This document shows, piece after piece, positions 17,296-25,101 of a stretch of 37,707 nucleotides of DNA (positions are counted from its first letter, which is position 1; every line of letters begins with the position of its first letter). Made by a program: the position numbers and the translations under genes. The stretch is from contig JBBPZZ010000097.1 in the NCBI GenBank assembly GCA_038198445.1, positions 1 through 37,707 of the forward strand, in the 5' to 3' direction. The stretch is from JACDDK01 sp038198445 (lineage in GTDB: Bacteria; Actinomycetota; Rubrobacteria; Rubrobacterales; Rubrobacteraceae). The notes beneath the pieces were generated by a model. It ran no database searches and was not told the DNA's origin. It was given only the letters and a program-made list of their open reading frames with translations.

Positions 17296-17318
17296 CCGGA
17301 TCACGTTTTTCGATAGGC

Positions 17319-18089
17319 CTAGATCACGGAACTGGAAGGCCCGCCCGCTACGTAGATCGTCTCACCACTGATGTACGAGGCGTCGTCGGAGACCAAGAAC
17401 GACACGACGTTGGCGATGTCGTCCACCCGACCGAAGCGCTTGAGCGGGATGTTCTTGGCGAACCGCTCCTTCATGTCGTCCATCGTCATGCCGACGCGCT
17501 CGGCGGCCTCCTTGGTCATCTCCGTCTCGATCCAACCCGGCGCCACCGCGTTGACGTTGACGTTGAACCGCCCGAGCTCCAGCGCGAGCGTCCGCGCCAG
17601 CGCCTGCAAACCGGCCTTCGCCGCCGAGTAGTTGGCCTGGCCCTTGTTCCCCAGCGCCACTATCGAACTGGTCATCACGATCTTGCCGTACTCCTGCTCG
17701 ACCATGTACTTCTGCGCCGCCCGCGAGCACAGGAAACTTCCCTTGAGATGCACGTCCAGCACCTTGTCCCAGTCATCCTCGCTCATCTTGAACGAGAGGT
17801 TATCCCGGAGCAGACCCGCATTGTTGATCAGTATATGGACTGTACCGAAGCGGTTCGCCACCTCCTCGAAAGCCTTCTCGACCTGCTGAGAACTGGATAC
17901 ATCGCAGGCCACCGCGATAGCCTCCGCTCCCGCCGCCTCGATAGCCTCGACCGTCTCTCTGCAAGCCTCCGCGGAAAGATCCAAAACCGCGACGTTCGCC
18001 CCATCTTGAGCCAGCCGGATAGCCTCCGCCGCCCCAATACCTCGAGCCGCGCCTGTCACGACCGCCACACGCCCACTGAGTCTTCCCAC
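17319..18089 (-). CDS. FabG-like short-chain dehydrogenase (3-oxoacyl reductase type)
   Basis: The frame is open from ATG 18122 and a second ATG is at 18113. GTG 18089 is preceded by AAGGAAGGTGG and gives the usual SDR opening GRLSGRVAVVTG, so I chose it (256 residues). It has TGAARGIG, NNAG, the catalytic S and YSAAK motifs, and NAVAPGWIETEM, as in 3-oxoacyl-ACP reductases and acetoacetyl-CoA reductases. Given phaB nearby, it could supply (R)-3-hydroxyacyl-CoA of other chain lengths for PHA. That role is inference. The promoter region carries a dyad and a weak copy of the TATATATG-N6-GCACAT element. Confidence 0.82.
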   Translation of the reverse strand: MGRLSGRVAVVTGAARGIGAAEAIRLAQDGANVAVLDLSAEACRETVEAIEAAGAEAIAVACDVSSSQQVEKAFEEVANRFGTVHILINNAGLLRDNLSFKMSEDDWDKVLDVHLKGSFLCSRAAQKYMVEQEYGKIVMTSSIVALGNKGQANYSAAKAGLQALARTLALELGRFNVNVNAVAPGWIETEMTKEAAERVGMTMDDMKERFAKNIPLKRFGRVDDIANVVSFLVSDDASYISGETIYVAGGPSSSVI

Positions 18090-18142
18090 GGATCCACCTT
18101 CCTTGCTAGACATACGTTCCATCCCAAGCCAAAAAGCGCCAG

Positions 18143-18160
18143 AACAGTTACATAACTGTT
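18143..18160. promoter_or_regulatory. Perfect dyad AACAGTTACATAACTGTT, candidate operator
   Basis: Seven-base arms AACAGTT and AACTGTT flank ACAT. The dyad lies just downstream of the predicted -10 box (18162-18167) of the FabG-like gene, over the expected transcription start, where a dimeric repressor such as a TetR-type protein would block transcription. No regulator gene of that type is in the window. Confidence 0.5.
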
Positions 18161-18161
18161 A

Positions 18162-18190
18162 ATTGTATACGAAGTGAATATAAGTGTCTA
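18162..18190 (-). promoter_or_regulatory. Promoter of the FabG-like SDR gene
   Basis: On the minus strand TAGACA (18185-18190, 5 of 6 to consensus) and TACAAT (18162-18167, 5 of 6) are 17 bases apart. The -35 box lies inside a degenerate copy of the recurring element (18177-18196). Confidence 0.55.
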
Positions 18191-18301
18191 GCACAGATAT
18201 ATGCAGAAAGGTAACATCCAAAGGATTGCACGAGGGAAAGTATAGCTTATGGTACTGGGCTGGTGGTGTCCTGGATCACCCTGTTCTCCACGGAGAGCAG
18301 C

Positions 18302-18343
18302 TAGAGAGTCATCCTACCGCGCCCGCGGGGGGGTTACTCTCTA
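18302..18343. repeat. Inverted repeat downstream of phaB
   Basis: TAGAGAGT (18302-18309) and ACTCTCTA (18336-18343) enclose a GC-rich loop, 15-56 bases beyond the phaB stop. It could form the terminator hairpin of phaB, but no T-tract follows on the minus strand. Otherwise the 235-base interval between phaB and the FabG-like gene holds only the promoter elements listed. Confidence 0.35.
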
Positions 18344-18357
18344 CTTTAAGGATAATG

Positions 18358-19095
18358 CTACATGTAGATGCCGCCGTTAATGTTGAGGGTCTGGCCGGTG
18401 ATATAGTCGCCATCTTCGACCAGGTATCGGACGGCGCGGGCGACTTCTATTGGGTTACCGATACGGCTGAGAGGTATGCGGGCTTTGATCTTCTCCCTTA
18501 CCTCCTCGGAGACCGCGCTGAACATGTCCGTCTCCATGAAGCCGGGGCAGATAGCGTTCACGCAAACGTTGTAGCGCGCCAACTCTAGCGCCGACGCCTT
18601 GGTGAAGCCGATGATCCCAGACTTCGCCGCCGCGTAATTTGTCTGTCCGAAGTTACCCGCCTGACCCACGAAAGAGCTGATGTTGATGATCTTGCCGGAC
18701 TTCTGCTCGGTGAACCCTTCCAGCGCCGCCTTGACCGTGTAGTAGCAACTGTTCAGGTTCGTCTGAACGACCTTGTTCCAGTCCTCTGGACTAAGTTTTT
18801 TCATCGTCTTGTCTATCGTGATGCCGGCGTTGTTTACGAGGATGTCCACCTGGCCGAACTTCTCGATCGACTGCTCGATCAGACTCGCTGCCTGCTCCGG
18901 GTCCGACACGTCCGCCTGTATAGCTACCGCGTTGTCCTCTCCTAGCCCCTCAACCACTTCCGCGGCCGGTCCCTCGCTGTTCGCGTAGTTGACTACGACC
19001 TTCGCGCCACCTCCTCCCAATTCCTCGGCAATAGCCCTCCCAAGACCCCTACCGGCTCCCGTCACCACGGCGACAGATCCTTCTAAACTACTCAT
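18358..19095 (-). CDS. phaB: Acetoacetyl-CoA reductase
   Basis: The frame is open to 19185, but ATG 19095 sits behind AAGGAG and gives 245 residues, the normal PhaB length. It has TGAGRGLG (12-19), NNAG (88-91), and the catalytic residues S141, Y154 and K158. The segment ISSFVGQAGNFGQTNYAAAK closely follows the PhaB pattern, and it ends with LNINGGIYM. It reduces acetoacetyl-CoA to (R)-3-hydroxybutyryl-CoA with NADPH, the second step of PHB synthesis. It is divergent from the phaQ-like gene, and the two share a 253-base regulatory interval. A FabG role is less likely given phaA, phasins and synthases nearby. Confidence 0.88.
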   Translation of the reverse strand: MSSLEGSVAVVTGAGRGLGRAIAEELGGGGAKVVVNYANSEGPAAEVVEGLGEDNAVAIQADVSDPEQAASLIEQSIEKFGQVDILVNNAGITIDKTMKKLSPEDWNKVVQTNLNSCYYTVKAALEGFTEQKSGKIINISSFVGQAGNFGQTNYAAAKSGIIGFTKASALELARYNVCVNAICPGFMETDMFSAVSEEVREKIKARIPLSRIGNPIEVARAVRYLVEDGDYITGQTLNINGGIYM

Positions 19096-19165
19096 CAAAT
19101 TCTCCTTCCCCACTATATGGTCCCTTCCTATACCTAAGTCTAGCGGCAGGTAAAATTTAGAGCAA

Positions 19166-19185
19166 ACTAGATACAATATGCACAT
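19166..19185 (-). promoter_or_regulatory. Weak copy (site B) of the recurring element upstream of phaB
   Basis: GCACAT (19180-19185) is intact, while the TATATATG half (19166-19173) matches only four of eight bases. It lies about 70-90 bases before the phaB start and in the same orientation as the other copies. Confidence 0.3.
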
Positions 19186-19294
19186 ATGCGCCTAATGAGA
19201 CGGTTCTTCCCGAAAATATATGCAGATCTCACCTAGATGAGTCTTAAGATTCAAGGCGCAAAGAGTTACAATGTCAGAAAGTAGTCTGTACCAT

Positions 19295-19322
19295 TTGACA
19301 CTGCAGCATATATATGTAAAAT
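19295..19322 (+). promoter_or_regulatory. Promoter of the phaQ-like regulator
   Basis: TTGACA (19295-19300) and TAAAAT (19317-19322) are 16 bases apart. The -10 hexamer is exactly the six-base spacer of site A of the recurring element (19309-19328), so a protein on that site would exclude RNA polymerase. This fits autorepression. Confidence 0.65.
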
Positions 19323-19328
19323 GCACAT
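19309..19328. promoter_or_regulatory. Site A of the recurring TATATATG-N6-GCACAT element
   Basis: Both half-sites are exact: TATATATG (19309-19316) and GCACAT (19323-19328). The inner ATGT/ACAT pair gives a partial dyad reminiscent of PadR-family operators, though with a seven-base spacer. The site overlaps the -10 box of the PadR-type gene that follows. Confidence 0.6.
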
Positions 19329-19348
19329 AGAGTATGGAAGAGAGCATT

Positions 19349-19768
19349 ATGAGCCAAGAGGAACAGAAATCCGGTCCCGAGCCCCGCGGCCCTGAAGGTA
19401 AGGGTGCGGAGGCGCGTCCGAGGAACTGGCTGGTGCCGGTGATCTTGCTGTCTCTCAAGGACTGGAACTCCTACGGCTACGAGCTAATGGAGCGGGCGTC
19501 GGCCTTCGGGTTCGAGGCGATGAACCCGGGGACGTTGTACCGGACTTTGCGGCAGATGGAGAAGGAAGGCATTGTCGAATCCACCTGGGAGACTTCCAGG
19601 GGTGGTCCGGCGCGCCGGATGTACACCATAACGGATGCCGGGAAGACCTACCTCGACTTTTGGGCCAGGTCTCTGGAGCAGTACCAGCAGACGATGGACA
19701 ATTTCTTCCGGCTCTACACGGGCAAATCGCTGCGCCCGGATGAGGAGAAGAAGAAAGACGACGTTTAG
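19349..19768 (+). CDS. phaQ: PadR-family regulator resembling the PHB-responsive repressor PhaQ
   Basis: ATG 19334 lacks a ribosome site; ATG 19349 follows GGAAGAGAG and is preferred (139 residues). After a polar N-terminus comes a winged helix: NWLVPVILLSLKDWNSYGYELMERA, then the recognition region MNPGTLYRTLRQMEKEGIVES, and the wing GGPARRMYTITDAGKTYL. A helix with EQYQQTMDNFFRLYTG follows. The order and wording closely resemble Bacillus PhaQ, which represses PHA genes and is released by PHB. The phasin gene starts 52 bases later, so regulator and phasin are probably one transcript. The promoter overlaps site A, which suggests self-control. Confidence 0.82.
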   Translation: MSQEEQKSGPEPRGPEGKGAEARPRNWLVPVILLSLKDWNSYGYELMERASAFGFEAMNPGTLYRTLRQMEKEGIVESTWETSRGGPARRMYTITDAGKTYLDFWARSLEQYQQTMDNFFRLYTGKSLRPDEEKKKDDV

Positions 19769-19820
19769 TAGCAGCGGCAAGCAAGTTCGCGGGAAAACCG
19801 CGAGAAAGGAGTTGGCGATA

Positions 19821-20153
19821 ATGGCTAACAGAGATAAGGCTAACAAGGCGGCGGAGCGGCTCGCGGAGACCACGCGGGAGTCGTACCTGACGGTCGTGGA
19901 TCACACCGTCGGTCTGCAGGAGCGCAACGTCCGCTTCGCGCAGAACATGGTCGATGGCTCCATCAAGGAGCTTCGCTATCAGGCGGAGAGCAACCGGGCG
20001 ATGACCCAGAAGCTCGTCGACCGGGCCGAGAAGCAGCGCGCCGCTTTCCAGACGCTGGTCGAGGAATCGGTAGACGCTTACATGGACTTCGTCTACGCGC
20101 CCTTCTCCTACTACAAAGAGGGCCTGGAGGCCGCCAAGAAGGCCGTCAGGTAA
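19821..20153 (+). CDS. Phasin-like granule protein 1
   Basis: The frame runs from 19635, but ATG 19821 behind AAAGGAG gives a 110-residue product. It is almost entirely helical and amphipathic, without cysteine or membrane segments: NKAAERLAETTRESYLTVVD, QERNVRFAQNMV, QAESNRAMTQKLVD and a C-terminal DFVYAPFSYYKEGLEAAKKA. Phasins coat PHA granules and control their size. Assignment rests on its position (phaQ-like gene before, phaA after), its composition, and its clear paralogy to the gene at 20265. It is followed by a terminator. Confidence 0.78.
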   Translation: MANRDKANKAAERLAETTRESYLTVVDHTVGLQERNVRFAQNMVDGSIKELRYQAESNRAMTQKLVDRAEKQRAAFQTLVEESVDAYMDFVYAPFSYYKEGLEAAKKAVR

Positions 20154-20170
20154 GGGAGTTTATTGTCTTC

Positions 20171-20203
20171 GGAGCGGGTTTCTTGCCCGCTCCCTTTGTT
20201 TAT
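20171..20203 (+). terminator. Rho-independent terminator after phasin 1
   Basis: An eight-base perfect stem GGAGCGGG / CCCGCTCC (20171-20178 and 20186-20193) with a seven-base loop is followed by CTTTGTTT. It ends the phaQ-phasin transcript. Confidence 0.85.
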
Positions 20204-20264
20204 GGATGACTCTGAGGGGTATCTATAAAAGTTCGTCAGGTTGTAACTGTGAAAGGAGATTCTA

Positions 20265-20606
20265 ATGGATGAGAAGCAGCAAAAGCAGGTAAACAAGGCG
20301 GCGGAGAATTTCGCCAACGCGATCAAGGAATCCTATCAGGCGGTCGCGGATCGTTCGGTATCGGCGCAGGAGCTAAACGCGCAGCTTACGCAGGACTTCT
20401 TCAACGGCGTCATCAACAACCTCAGGACCCAGGCGGACAGCAACCGGGACTTGGCGCAGGATCTGATCGAGCAGCAGCAGAAGCAGCGTGAGGCTTCGCA
20501 GGCTCTCGCCCAGGAGTCGATGAACGCCTACACGGACTTCCTGAACTCCATGTTCTCCTACTACCAGGGGAATCTCGAGCAGGCGAAGAAGAGCGCCCAG
20601 AAGTAA
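20265..20606 (+). CDS. Phasin-like granule protein 2 (paralogue)
   Basis: The 113-residue helical protein starts at ATG 20265 behind AAAGGAG. It repeats the pattern of phasin 1 with conserved anchors: NKAAE, KESYQAV.D, QELN.Q, LR.QADSNR, KQREA.Q, ES.NAY.DF, MFSYY..NLEQAKK. It is richer in glutamine. Tandem duplication with divergence is the simplest origin. It lies between two terminators, so it is expressed on its own; a clear promoter is not visible in the 60 bases upstream, although TATAAA occurs around 20223. Confidence 0.78.
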   Translation: MDEKQQKQVNKAAENFANAIKESYQAVADRSVSAQELNAQLTQDFFNGVINNLRTQADSNRDLAQDLIEQQQKQREASQALAQESMNAYTDFLNSMFSYYQGNLEQAKKSAQK

Positions 20607-20638
20607 CCAGGCTAGAACAAATGTTCGCGTGAACTTGA

Positions 20639-20666
20639 GGGTCGGGCCAAATGGTCCGGCCCTTTT
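20639..20666 (+). terminator. Rho-independent terminator after phasin 2
   Basis: A ten-pair stem with two G-U pairs (20639-20648 with 20653-20662) and an AAAT loop is followed by TTTTCTATTT. Confidence 0.82.
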
Positions 20667-20719
20667 CTATTTGGTGTATCCTTTTACAGATAGTAGCGGG
20701 GCAGCGGGAAAGGAGAAAC

Positions 20720-21934
20720 ATGAGTTTTGGCAATGGAAACGGCAACGGTACGGAGATAGTTATCTCTACACCTCTCAGGACGGCGATAGGCACCTTTGGC
20801 GGTAGCCTCAAGGACGTTACGGCCACGGACCTCGGGGCGACGGTTGGCAAGGAGGTCATCTCCAGGTCCGGTGTCTCCGAGGACCAGGTGGATCAGGTCA
20901 TAGTGGGCAACATCCTTCAGGGCGGCCAGGGCATGAACCCCGGTCGGCAGGTCGGCATAAAGAGCGGTCTCCCGGTCGAGACGCCCGGCATGACGCTGAA
21001 CAGGATGTGCGGCTCGGGCCTGCAGGCCATAGTCTCGGCGGCGCAGGAAGTTGCTCTGGGCGACGCCGAAGTGGTGCTGGCCGGCGGTATCGAGAACATG
21101 GACCAGGCGCCGTTCATGCTTCCCAAGGCACGCTACGGTTACCGGATGGGTATGCCGAGCGTCGAGATGTACGACAGCATGGTCTATGACGGCCTGTGGG
21201 ACGTGTTCAACGACTACCACATGGGCGTTACGGCGGAGAACATTGCCGAGAAGTACGGCGTTAGCCGCGAGGATTCCGACGCCTACGCCGCTCGCAGCCA
21301 CCAGCGGGCCACCAAATCAATGAACGAAGGGTACTTCGAGGATCAAGTCGTCCCGGTGGAGGTGAAGCAGAAAAAGGAGACCGTTCAATTTACCCGCGAC
21401 GAGCACGTCCGCGAGGGGGCGACCGCCGAAGGTCTCGGCAAGCTGAAGACCATCTTCAAGAAGGAAGGCGGCACCGTTACCGCCGGAAACGCTTCCGGCA
21501 TCAACGACGGCGCGGCGCTTGCCCTGGTCACCAGCGCCAAGAAGGCCGAGGAGTTAGGGCTTCCGGTAGCGGGCAGGCTCGTATCGGCCGCCGTCGCGGG
21601 CGTCGATCCATCTTTGATGGGAGCGGGTATGATCCCCGCCTCCCAGCTCGCGATAAAGAAGGCCGGCTTGAGCGTGGAAGACCTGGACCTCGTAGAGGCT
21701 AACGAGGCTTTCTCCTCTATAGCCGTAGCCGTCGGACGCGAGCTTGGCGTACCAGAGGAGAAGCTCAACCCGATGGGCGGCGCGATCGCTCTCGGACACC
21801 CCATTGGCGCGACCGGCGCGGTACTGACTGTCAAGCTCCTGCACGAGCTCGCCCGCACCGGCGGCCGCTACGGTCTCGTTACTCTGTGTATCGGCGGCGG
21901 CATGGGCATCGCGGCGATCTTCGAACGCGTGTAG
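20720..21934 (+). CDS. phaA: Acetyl-CoA acetyltransferase (beta-ketothiolase)
   Basis: The frame is open from 20651; ATG 20720 follows AAAGGAG and gives 404 residues. The thiolase active-site residues are all present: C97 in NRMCGSGL, H360 in GGAIALGHPIGATG, and C390 in CIGGGMG, with NEAF in between. It condenses two acetyl-CoA to acetoacetyl-CoA for PhaB. A glycine/asparagine repeat at the N-terminus (about residues 4-10) is unusual. It follows the phasin 2 terminator, so it needs its own promoter. A degradative thiolase role is possible, but the PHA context favours biosynthesis. Confidence 0.92.
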   Translation: MSFGNGNGNGTEIVISTPLRTAIGTFGGSLKDVTATDLGATVGKEVISRSGVSEDQVDQVIVGNILQGGQGMNPGRQVGIKSGLPVETPGMTLNRMCGSGLQAIVSAAQEVALGDAEVVLAGGIENMDQAPFMLPKARYGYRMGMPSVEMYDSMVYDGLWDVFNDYHMGVTAENIAEKYGVSREDSDAYAARSHQRATKSMNEGYFEDQVVPVEVKQKKETVQFTRDEHVREGATAEGLGKLKTIFKKEGGTVTAGNASGINDGAALALVTSAKKAEELGLPVAGRLVSAAVAGVDPSLMGAGMIPASQLAIKKAGLSVEDLDLVEANEAFSSIAVAVGRELGVPEEKLNPMGGAIALGHPIGATGAVLTVKLLHELARTGGRYGLVTLCIGGGMGIAAIFERV

Positions 21935-21956
21935 GCTAGAGGATAAAAACTCCGAA

Positions 21957-23162
21957 ATGTATCATGGCGTTCGGGGCGTAGCATCACGTCCCGGACGCTT
22001 TTATATTACCGGGACTTCGTGGAAGAGGGCGACACTCACCATTCTCTCTTCACCGGCTCTGGTCAAGCGGGGCGCGGCCGCGATGGTACTCGGAGGAATG
22101 CTGGGGGCCTCGGCGGTCATCCTGAACGGTATCGCGTTGTATCGCGCGTTTGCCGAATATCCTCCGACGGCGCTGATGGTCTACGGGGAAGACCCGCTTG
22201 CCATCGTGGCCGCTTTCTTGCAGGGAGCGCCCGTGTGGATGTTGCTCTGTATTGGCCTGTTTGGGATGAGCGGGATTTTGTCCGATTCCCGCGGGTGGCC
22301 GCTCGGGGTGGCGCTGGCGGGCGCTGGCGTCATCGCGGCAGTGACCGTCTTGCCGTTGGCGTGGGTATTGATTCAGGACGTGACTTCCAGGTTGGCGGAC
22401 AGGACGTTCCTGCTGGAAGACTTGACGTATATGCCGTGGTCTCCGGTCGCGCCGTGGCTCTTAATCCTGGGCTTCACGTTGTTGGGTGTCGCAGGCTTTT
22501 GGATGCGGGAGGCCGGCCGCTGGAGGTTCCTGGTCCCTGCCGCGTGCTTCTTGAGTTCCCCTCTGTCAGGCTTTCTGGCTGTCCTGATCTACCGTTTCGG
22601 CTTGCCGCGCGCCGAGTGGCCTGTCGATCTCAATCTAGAGATAATGTTCTGGGTTCCCGCGGCTATCGCGAGTGTATTGTGGATAGTTATCGGCTGCGTA
22701 ATGTTTGGCGCGAGGGAGAGAGAAGCCGGGCGTCTCGCTAAAGAGCGCCGTGCGACGGAGAAAGAAAATCTGATAAAGGCGCGCCGTCTCTACGAGAAAG
22801 CGTGGGGTGGAGGAGATCTCTCCGTAGTGACAGACCTTGCCGCCGACAACTTCTTCGACCATCGCCGCCAGCGACCCGGACCCGACGGGTTTAAACAGGC
22901 CATCATGGACCTTCACCGCGCTTTCCCGGACCTGCGTCTTTCAATCGAAGAGCAGAAAGCCGAAGGTGATACCGTTACGACCCGCTGTGTCTTCCACGGC
23001 ACGGATCTGGGCGGTGTGCTCTGGTACCCGCCCACGAATCGGCGGGTAGCCTTCACCGGAGAGTACACGGATCGCTTCACCAACGGTAAGCTCGTCGAGC
23101 ATCGGGGAGACACGGATATGGCGAGCCTGCTGGAACAATTGGACCTGCCCGCCGGCGGGTAG
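21957..23162 (+). CDS. Membrane protein with C-terminal SnoaL-like domain
   Basis: This 401-residue protein is a fusion. Roughly residues 38-250 hold about six hydrophobic segments (for example AAAMVLGGMLGASAVILNGI and PWLLILGFTLLGVAGFW). After a charged linker (AREREAGRLAKERRATEKEN) comes a SnoaL/ester-cyclase-like cone fold at about 262-400, with the typical opening ARRLYEKAWGGGDLSVVTDL, FFDHR, DLHRAFPDLRLSIEEQ and a VFHGTDLGG strand. SnoaL-like domains are usually soluble. I do not recognise the membrane part. ATG 21957 has no clear ribosome site, so the start may lie further in. Confidence 0.65.
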   Translation: MYHGVRGVASRPGRFYITGTSWKRATLTILSSPALVKRGAAAMVLGGMLGASAVILNGIALYRAFAEYPPTALMVYGEDPLAIVAAFLQGAPVWMLLCIGLFGMSGILSDSRGWPLGVALAGAGVIAAVTVLPLAWVLIQDVTSRLADRTFLLEDLTYMPWSPVAPWLLILGFTLLGVAGFWMREAGRWRFLVPAACFLSSPLSGFLAVLIYRFGLPRAEWPVDLNLEIMFWVPAAIASVLWIVIGCVMFGAREREAGRLAKERRATEKENLIKARRLYEKAWGGGDLSVVTDLAADNFFDHRRQRPGPDGFKQAIMDLHRAFPDLRLSIEEQKAEGDTVTTRCVFHGTDLGGVLWYPPTNRRVAFTGEYTDRFTNGKLVEHRGDTDMASLLEQLDLPAGG

Positions 23163-23190
23163 CCCGCAAGCAAAACGGGTTGGACTCCCC

Positions 23191-23724
23191 TCAGGCGGCT
23201 TCGCCGGGATAGAATGTTATCTCGATGTGTTCGATTCCATCTTCCCAGCGCTGGCGCTCGGGGAGATCGAGGCTGCGGAGCAGGTGCAGCATCCCGGTGT
23301 TCTCGTGCATGACCAGGGCATGGAAACGCCTGATGCCCCGCTCACGGGCGGCTTCTATGAGACGCCGGGTCATACCGAAGCCCAGACCCCGGCCCTGAAA
23401 GCGGTCTTCTATGAGGGCCGCGTACTCGGCGGAGGTTGTGCCGCCTTCGCGCTCGTAGCGGACCACGCCCACTATCTCTTCCGGCTGTTCGGGATCGAGG
23501 GCCACCAGCGCGTACCTGTCCCTGCCATCCACCTCGGCGAAGCGCCGGGCCTGCTCTTCGGATAGCTCCTTCATGGGACCGAAGTAGCGCAGGTAAACCG
23601 AACGCTCACTCGACCGCCCAACGAGCCGCTGGAGCGCCGCTGCGTCACCCGCCCGAACCTCGCGCACCGTCACGCATACTCCATCCCTCAAGGCTAGAGT
23701 TCCGTATCCTTCTACCTCAGACAT
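23191..23724 (-). CDS. GNAT family N-acetyltransferase
   Basis: The frame is open to 23769, but the region above 23724 carries promoter-like sequence; ATG 23724 gives 177 residues. The GNAT core is visible: VTVREVRAGDAAALQRLV, a VGVVRYEREG strand, and the acetyl-CoA loop DRFQGRGLGFGMTRRLIEAA. It is closest in style to the GNAT domains found alone or fused in protein lysine acetyltransferases of actinobacteria. The substrate is unknown. Site C of the recurring element lies 28 bases upstream, so it may belong to the PHA regulon; whether it acetylates PHA enzymes is only a guess. Confidence 0.8.
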   Translation of the reverse strand: MSEVEGYGTLALRDGVCVTVREVRAGDAAALQRLVGRSSERSVYLRYFGPMKELSEEQARRFAEVDGRDRYALVALDPEQPEEIVGVVRYEREGGTTSAEYAALIEDRFQGRGLGFGMTRRLIEAARERGIRRFHALVMHENTGMLHLLRSLDLPERQRWEDGIEHIEITFYPGEAA

Positions 23725-23751
23725 CTCAAATACACTGATGGATAGTTTGTA

Positions 23752-23771
23752 TATATATGCAAAGAGCACAT
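23752..23771 (-). promoter_or_regulatory. Site C of the recurring TATATATG-N6-GCACAT element
   Basis: Both halves are exact: TATATATG at 23752-23759 and GCACAT at 23766-23771 on the plus strand. On the minus strand a possible -10 box TATACA (23748-23753) abuts the element, upstream of the GNAT gene. Confidence 0.55.
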
Positions 23772-23854
23772 AAGAGATATTCTATCTTGTCGGGGCAGGA
23801 TCACAAAGTCTCCGGTGTGAGAGACCGCACCGACGGGTTGCATTGTACGTGCGG

Positions 23855-24271
23855 CTAACGGCCTTTGGGAGTCGCCAGTCCGCGGCGTATGAGTTGGAGG
23901 AATTGGTCCTGGGTGACTTCCAGGTATTCGGCGAGTTGTTCGGGGCCGAGACGGCCGGACATCGCCTGCTTGATGGTTTCGCGGTTGGTTTCGAGCATCT
24001 TCAGGGCGTGTTGGTGGTCCTGTTCGAGGGAGCCGGTCCAGGTCTCGCGCGCCTCCTGTAAGGCTTCTCCGAAGGTCTTACCTTCGAGGACGAGGGCGGC
24101 TAGTTCCGCGGCCTTGTAGGTCGGGGTGGCGAGGCGTCGTTCGGTGGGGGAGACGAGCCCGACGGTAGTGTTGAGGCTAATAGCGTAGCGGAGTAGGCTG
24201 GCTATGCAATCAGCCTCTTCCCGAGAGACCCGGAGTTCCGCTTTGGGTGTTGCTTCCGTTCTTTCCTCCAC
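23855..24271 (-). CDS. Uncharacterised 138-residue helical protein
   Basis: GTG 24271 follows AGGGAG with five-base spacing. The product is soluble and helical, with segments SREEADCIASLLRYAISL, TYKAAELAALVLEGKTFGEA and GPEQLAEYLEVTQDQFLQLIRRG. The last resembles a small helix-turn-helix-like or excisionase-like tail (LAEYLEVTQDQFLQLIRRG), but the match is weak. I do not recognise the family. It stands alone between the GNAT gene and a membrane protein gene. Confidence 0.62.
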   Translation of the reverse strand: MEERTEATPKAELRVSREEADCIASLLRYAISLNTTVGLVSPTERRLATPTYKAAELAALVLEGKTFGEALQEARETWTGSLEQDHQHALKMLETNRETIKQAMSGRLGPEQLAEYLEVTQDQFLQLIRRGLATPKGR

Positions 24272-24368
24272 TACGTCTCCCTCTTTCCGCGAGTCTTAGG
24301 TGGATTTTAGACGTTATTCGCGTGGGATTCCATACCAAGGGAAGGCTGAGATCAGGTAGACTTATTCC

Positions 24369-25097
24369 ATGAGCGGGGCGCTAAGGATGAGGAGCAGGGG
24401 ACGTTCCCGGTCGGATGCTCCGAGAGCAGTGTGGTTTGGTGTTTTCGCGGCGGTGTCAGGGGCCATCCTGATAAGCATTGGGGTGCTGTGGCTGGTCTTC
24501 TCTTCCGGAACCGACGTGGGAGCCAGCGACGGGGTGCCGGGCGCGCTTATACGGCTTGCGGGGCCTGCCGGCGTCGCGCTTACCACTGCGAGCATGTTCG
24601 GAATGTATGCCTTGCTGGTGGAGGTAAGAGAGCCCGCGGCCATCCTGGTGGGCATGTTCGGCGTGCTTGTCGCCGCGTTGTCGCTCATTGCCTTGATCTG
24701 GATAATTACACACCAGCCGCCGCTCGCGGCTTCCTCGGCGGGTACTGAATCTTCGAGGTTCTTGGCGGCTTCTTCGCTCGTGGTCTCCTGGATAAGGCCC
24801 ATCGGGATACTGGTCTTCGGACTGGCAGCGGTGCTGGCGGACCTGAGAGGCCCTTGGGAACATGTGTTCTTCACGCTCGGCGTGCTCGAAACCCCTATGC
24901 CCGCTCTTTTACTGCTCCATCTGACCGGACCAACCGTTACCCCTGGATGGCCCGTGCTCGTGTTCGGGTTGCCGGGAGTGCAGCCGGGTCTGGTGGGCGC
25001 TTTTTTCTGGCTGATCCTCGGCTATGCGCTATTTATCTCAGGCCAGGACTTAAAGCGCCGCCGCGGCAGACGCCGGAGCGGATACAGAGGGTGGTAG
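24369..25097 (+). CDS. Uncharacterised six-segment membrane protein
   Basis: The 242-residue protein has a basic N-terminus (RMRSRGRSRSD), about six hydrophobic segments (near 20-45, 60-85, 88-112, 135-158, 165-185, 205-226) and a strongly basic C-terminus (DLKRRRGRRRSGYRG), so both ends are probably cytoplasmic. No catalytic motif is visible. ATG 24369 has no clear ribosome site and ATG 24387 is an alternative. The gene is convergent with the acyl-CoA dehydrogenase; their stops are only four bases apart. Confidence 0.65.
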   Translation: MSGALRMRSRGRSRSDAPRAVWFGVFAAVSGAILISIGVLWLVFSSGTDVGASDGVPGALIRLAGPAGVALTTASMFGMYALLVEVREPAAILVGMFGVLVAALSLIALIWIITHQPPLAASSAGTESSRFLAASSLVVSWIRPIGILVFGLAAVLADLRGPWEHVFFTLGVLETPMPALLLLHLTGPTVTPGWPVLVFGLPGVQPGLVGAFFWLILGYALFISGQDLKRRRGRRRSGYRGW

Positions 25098-25101
25098 CCG
25101 G

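Noticed and set aside
18358..18367. Palindrome CTACATGTAG at the phaB stop
   Set aside because: It overlaps the coding end of phaB and is not near a promoter; likely chance.
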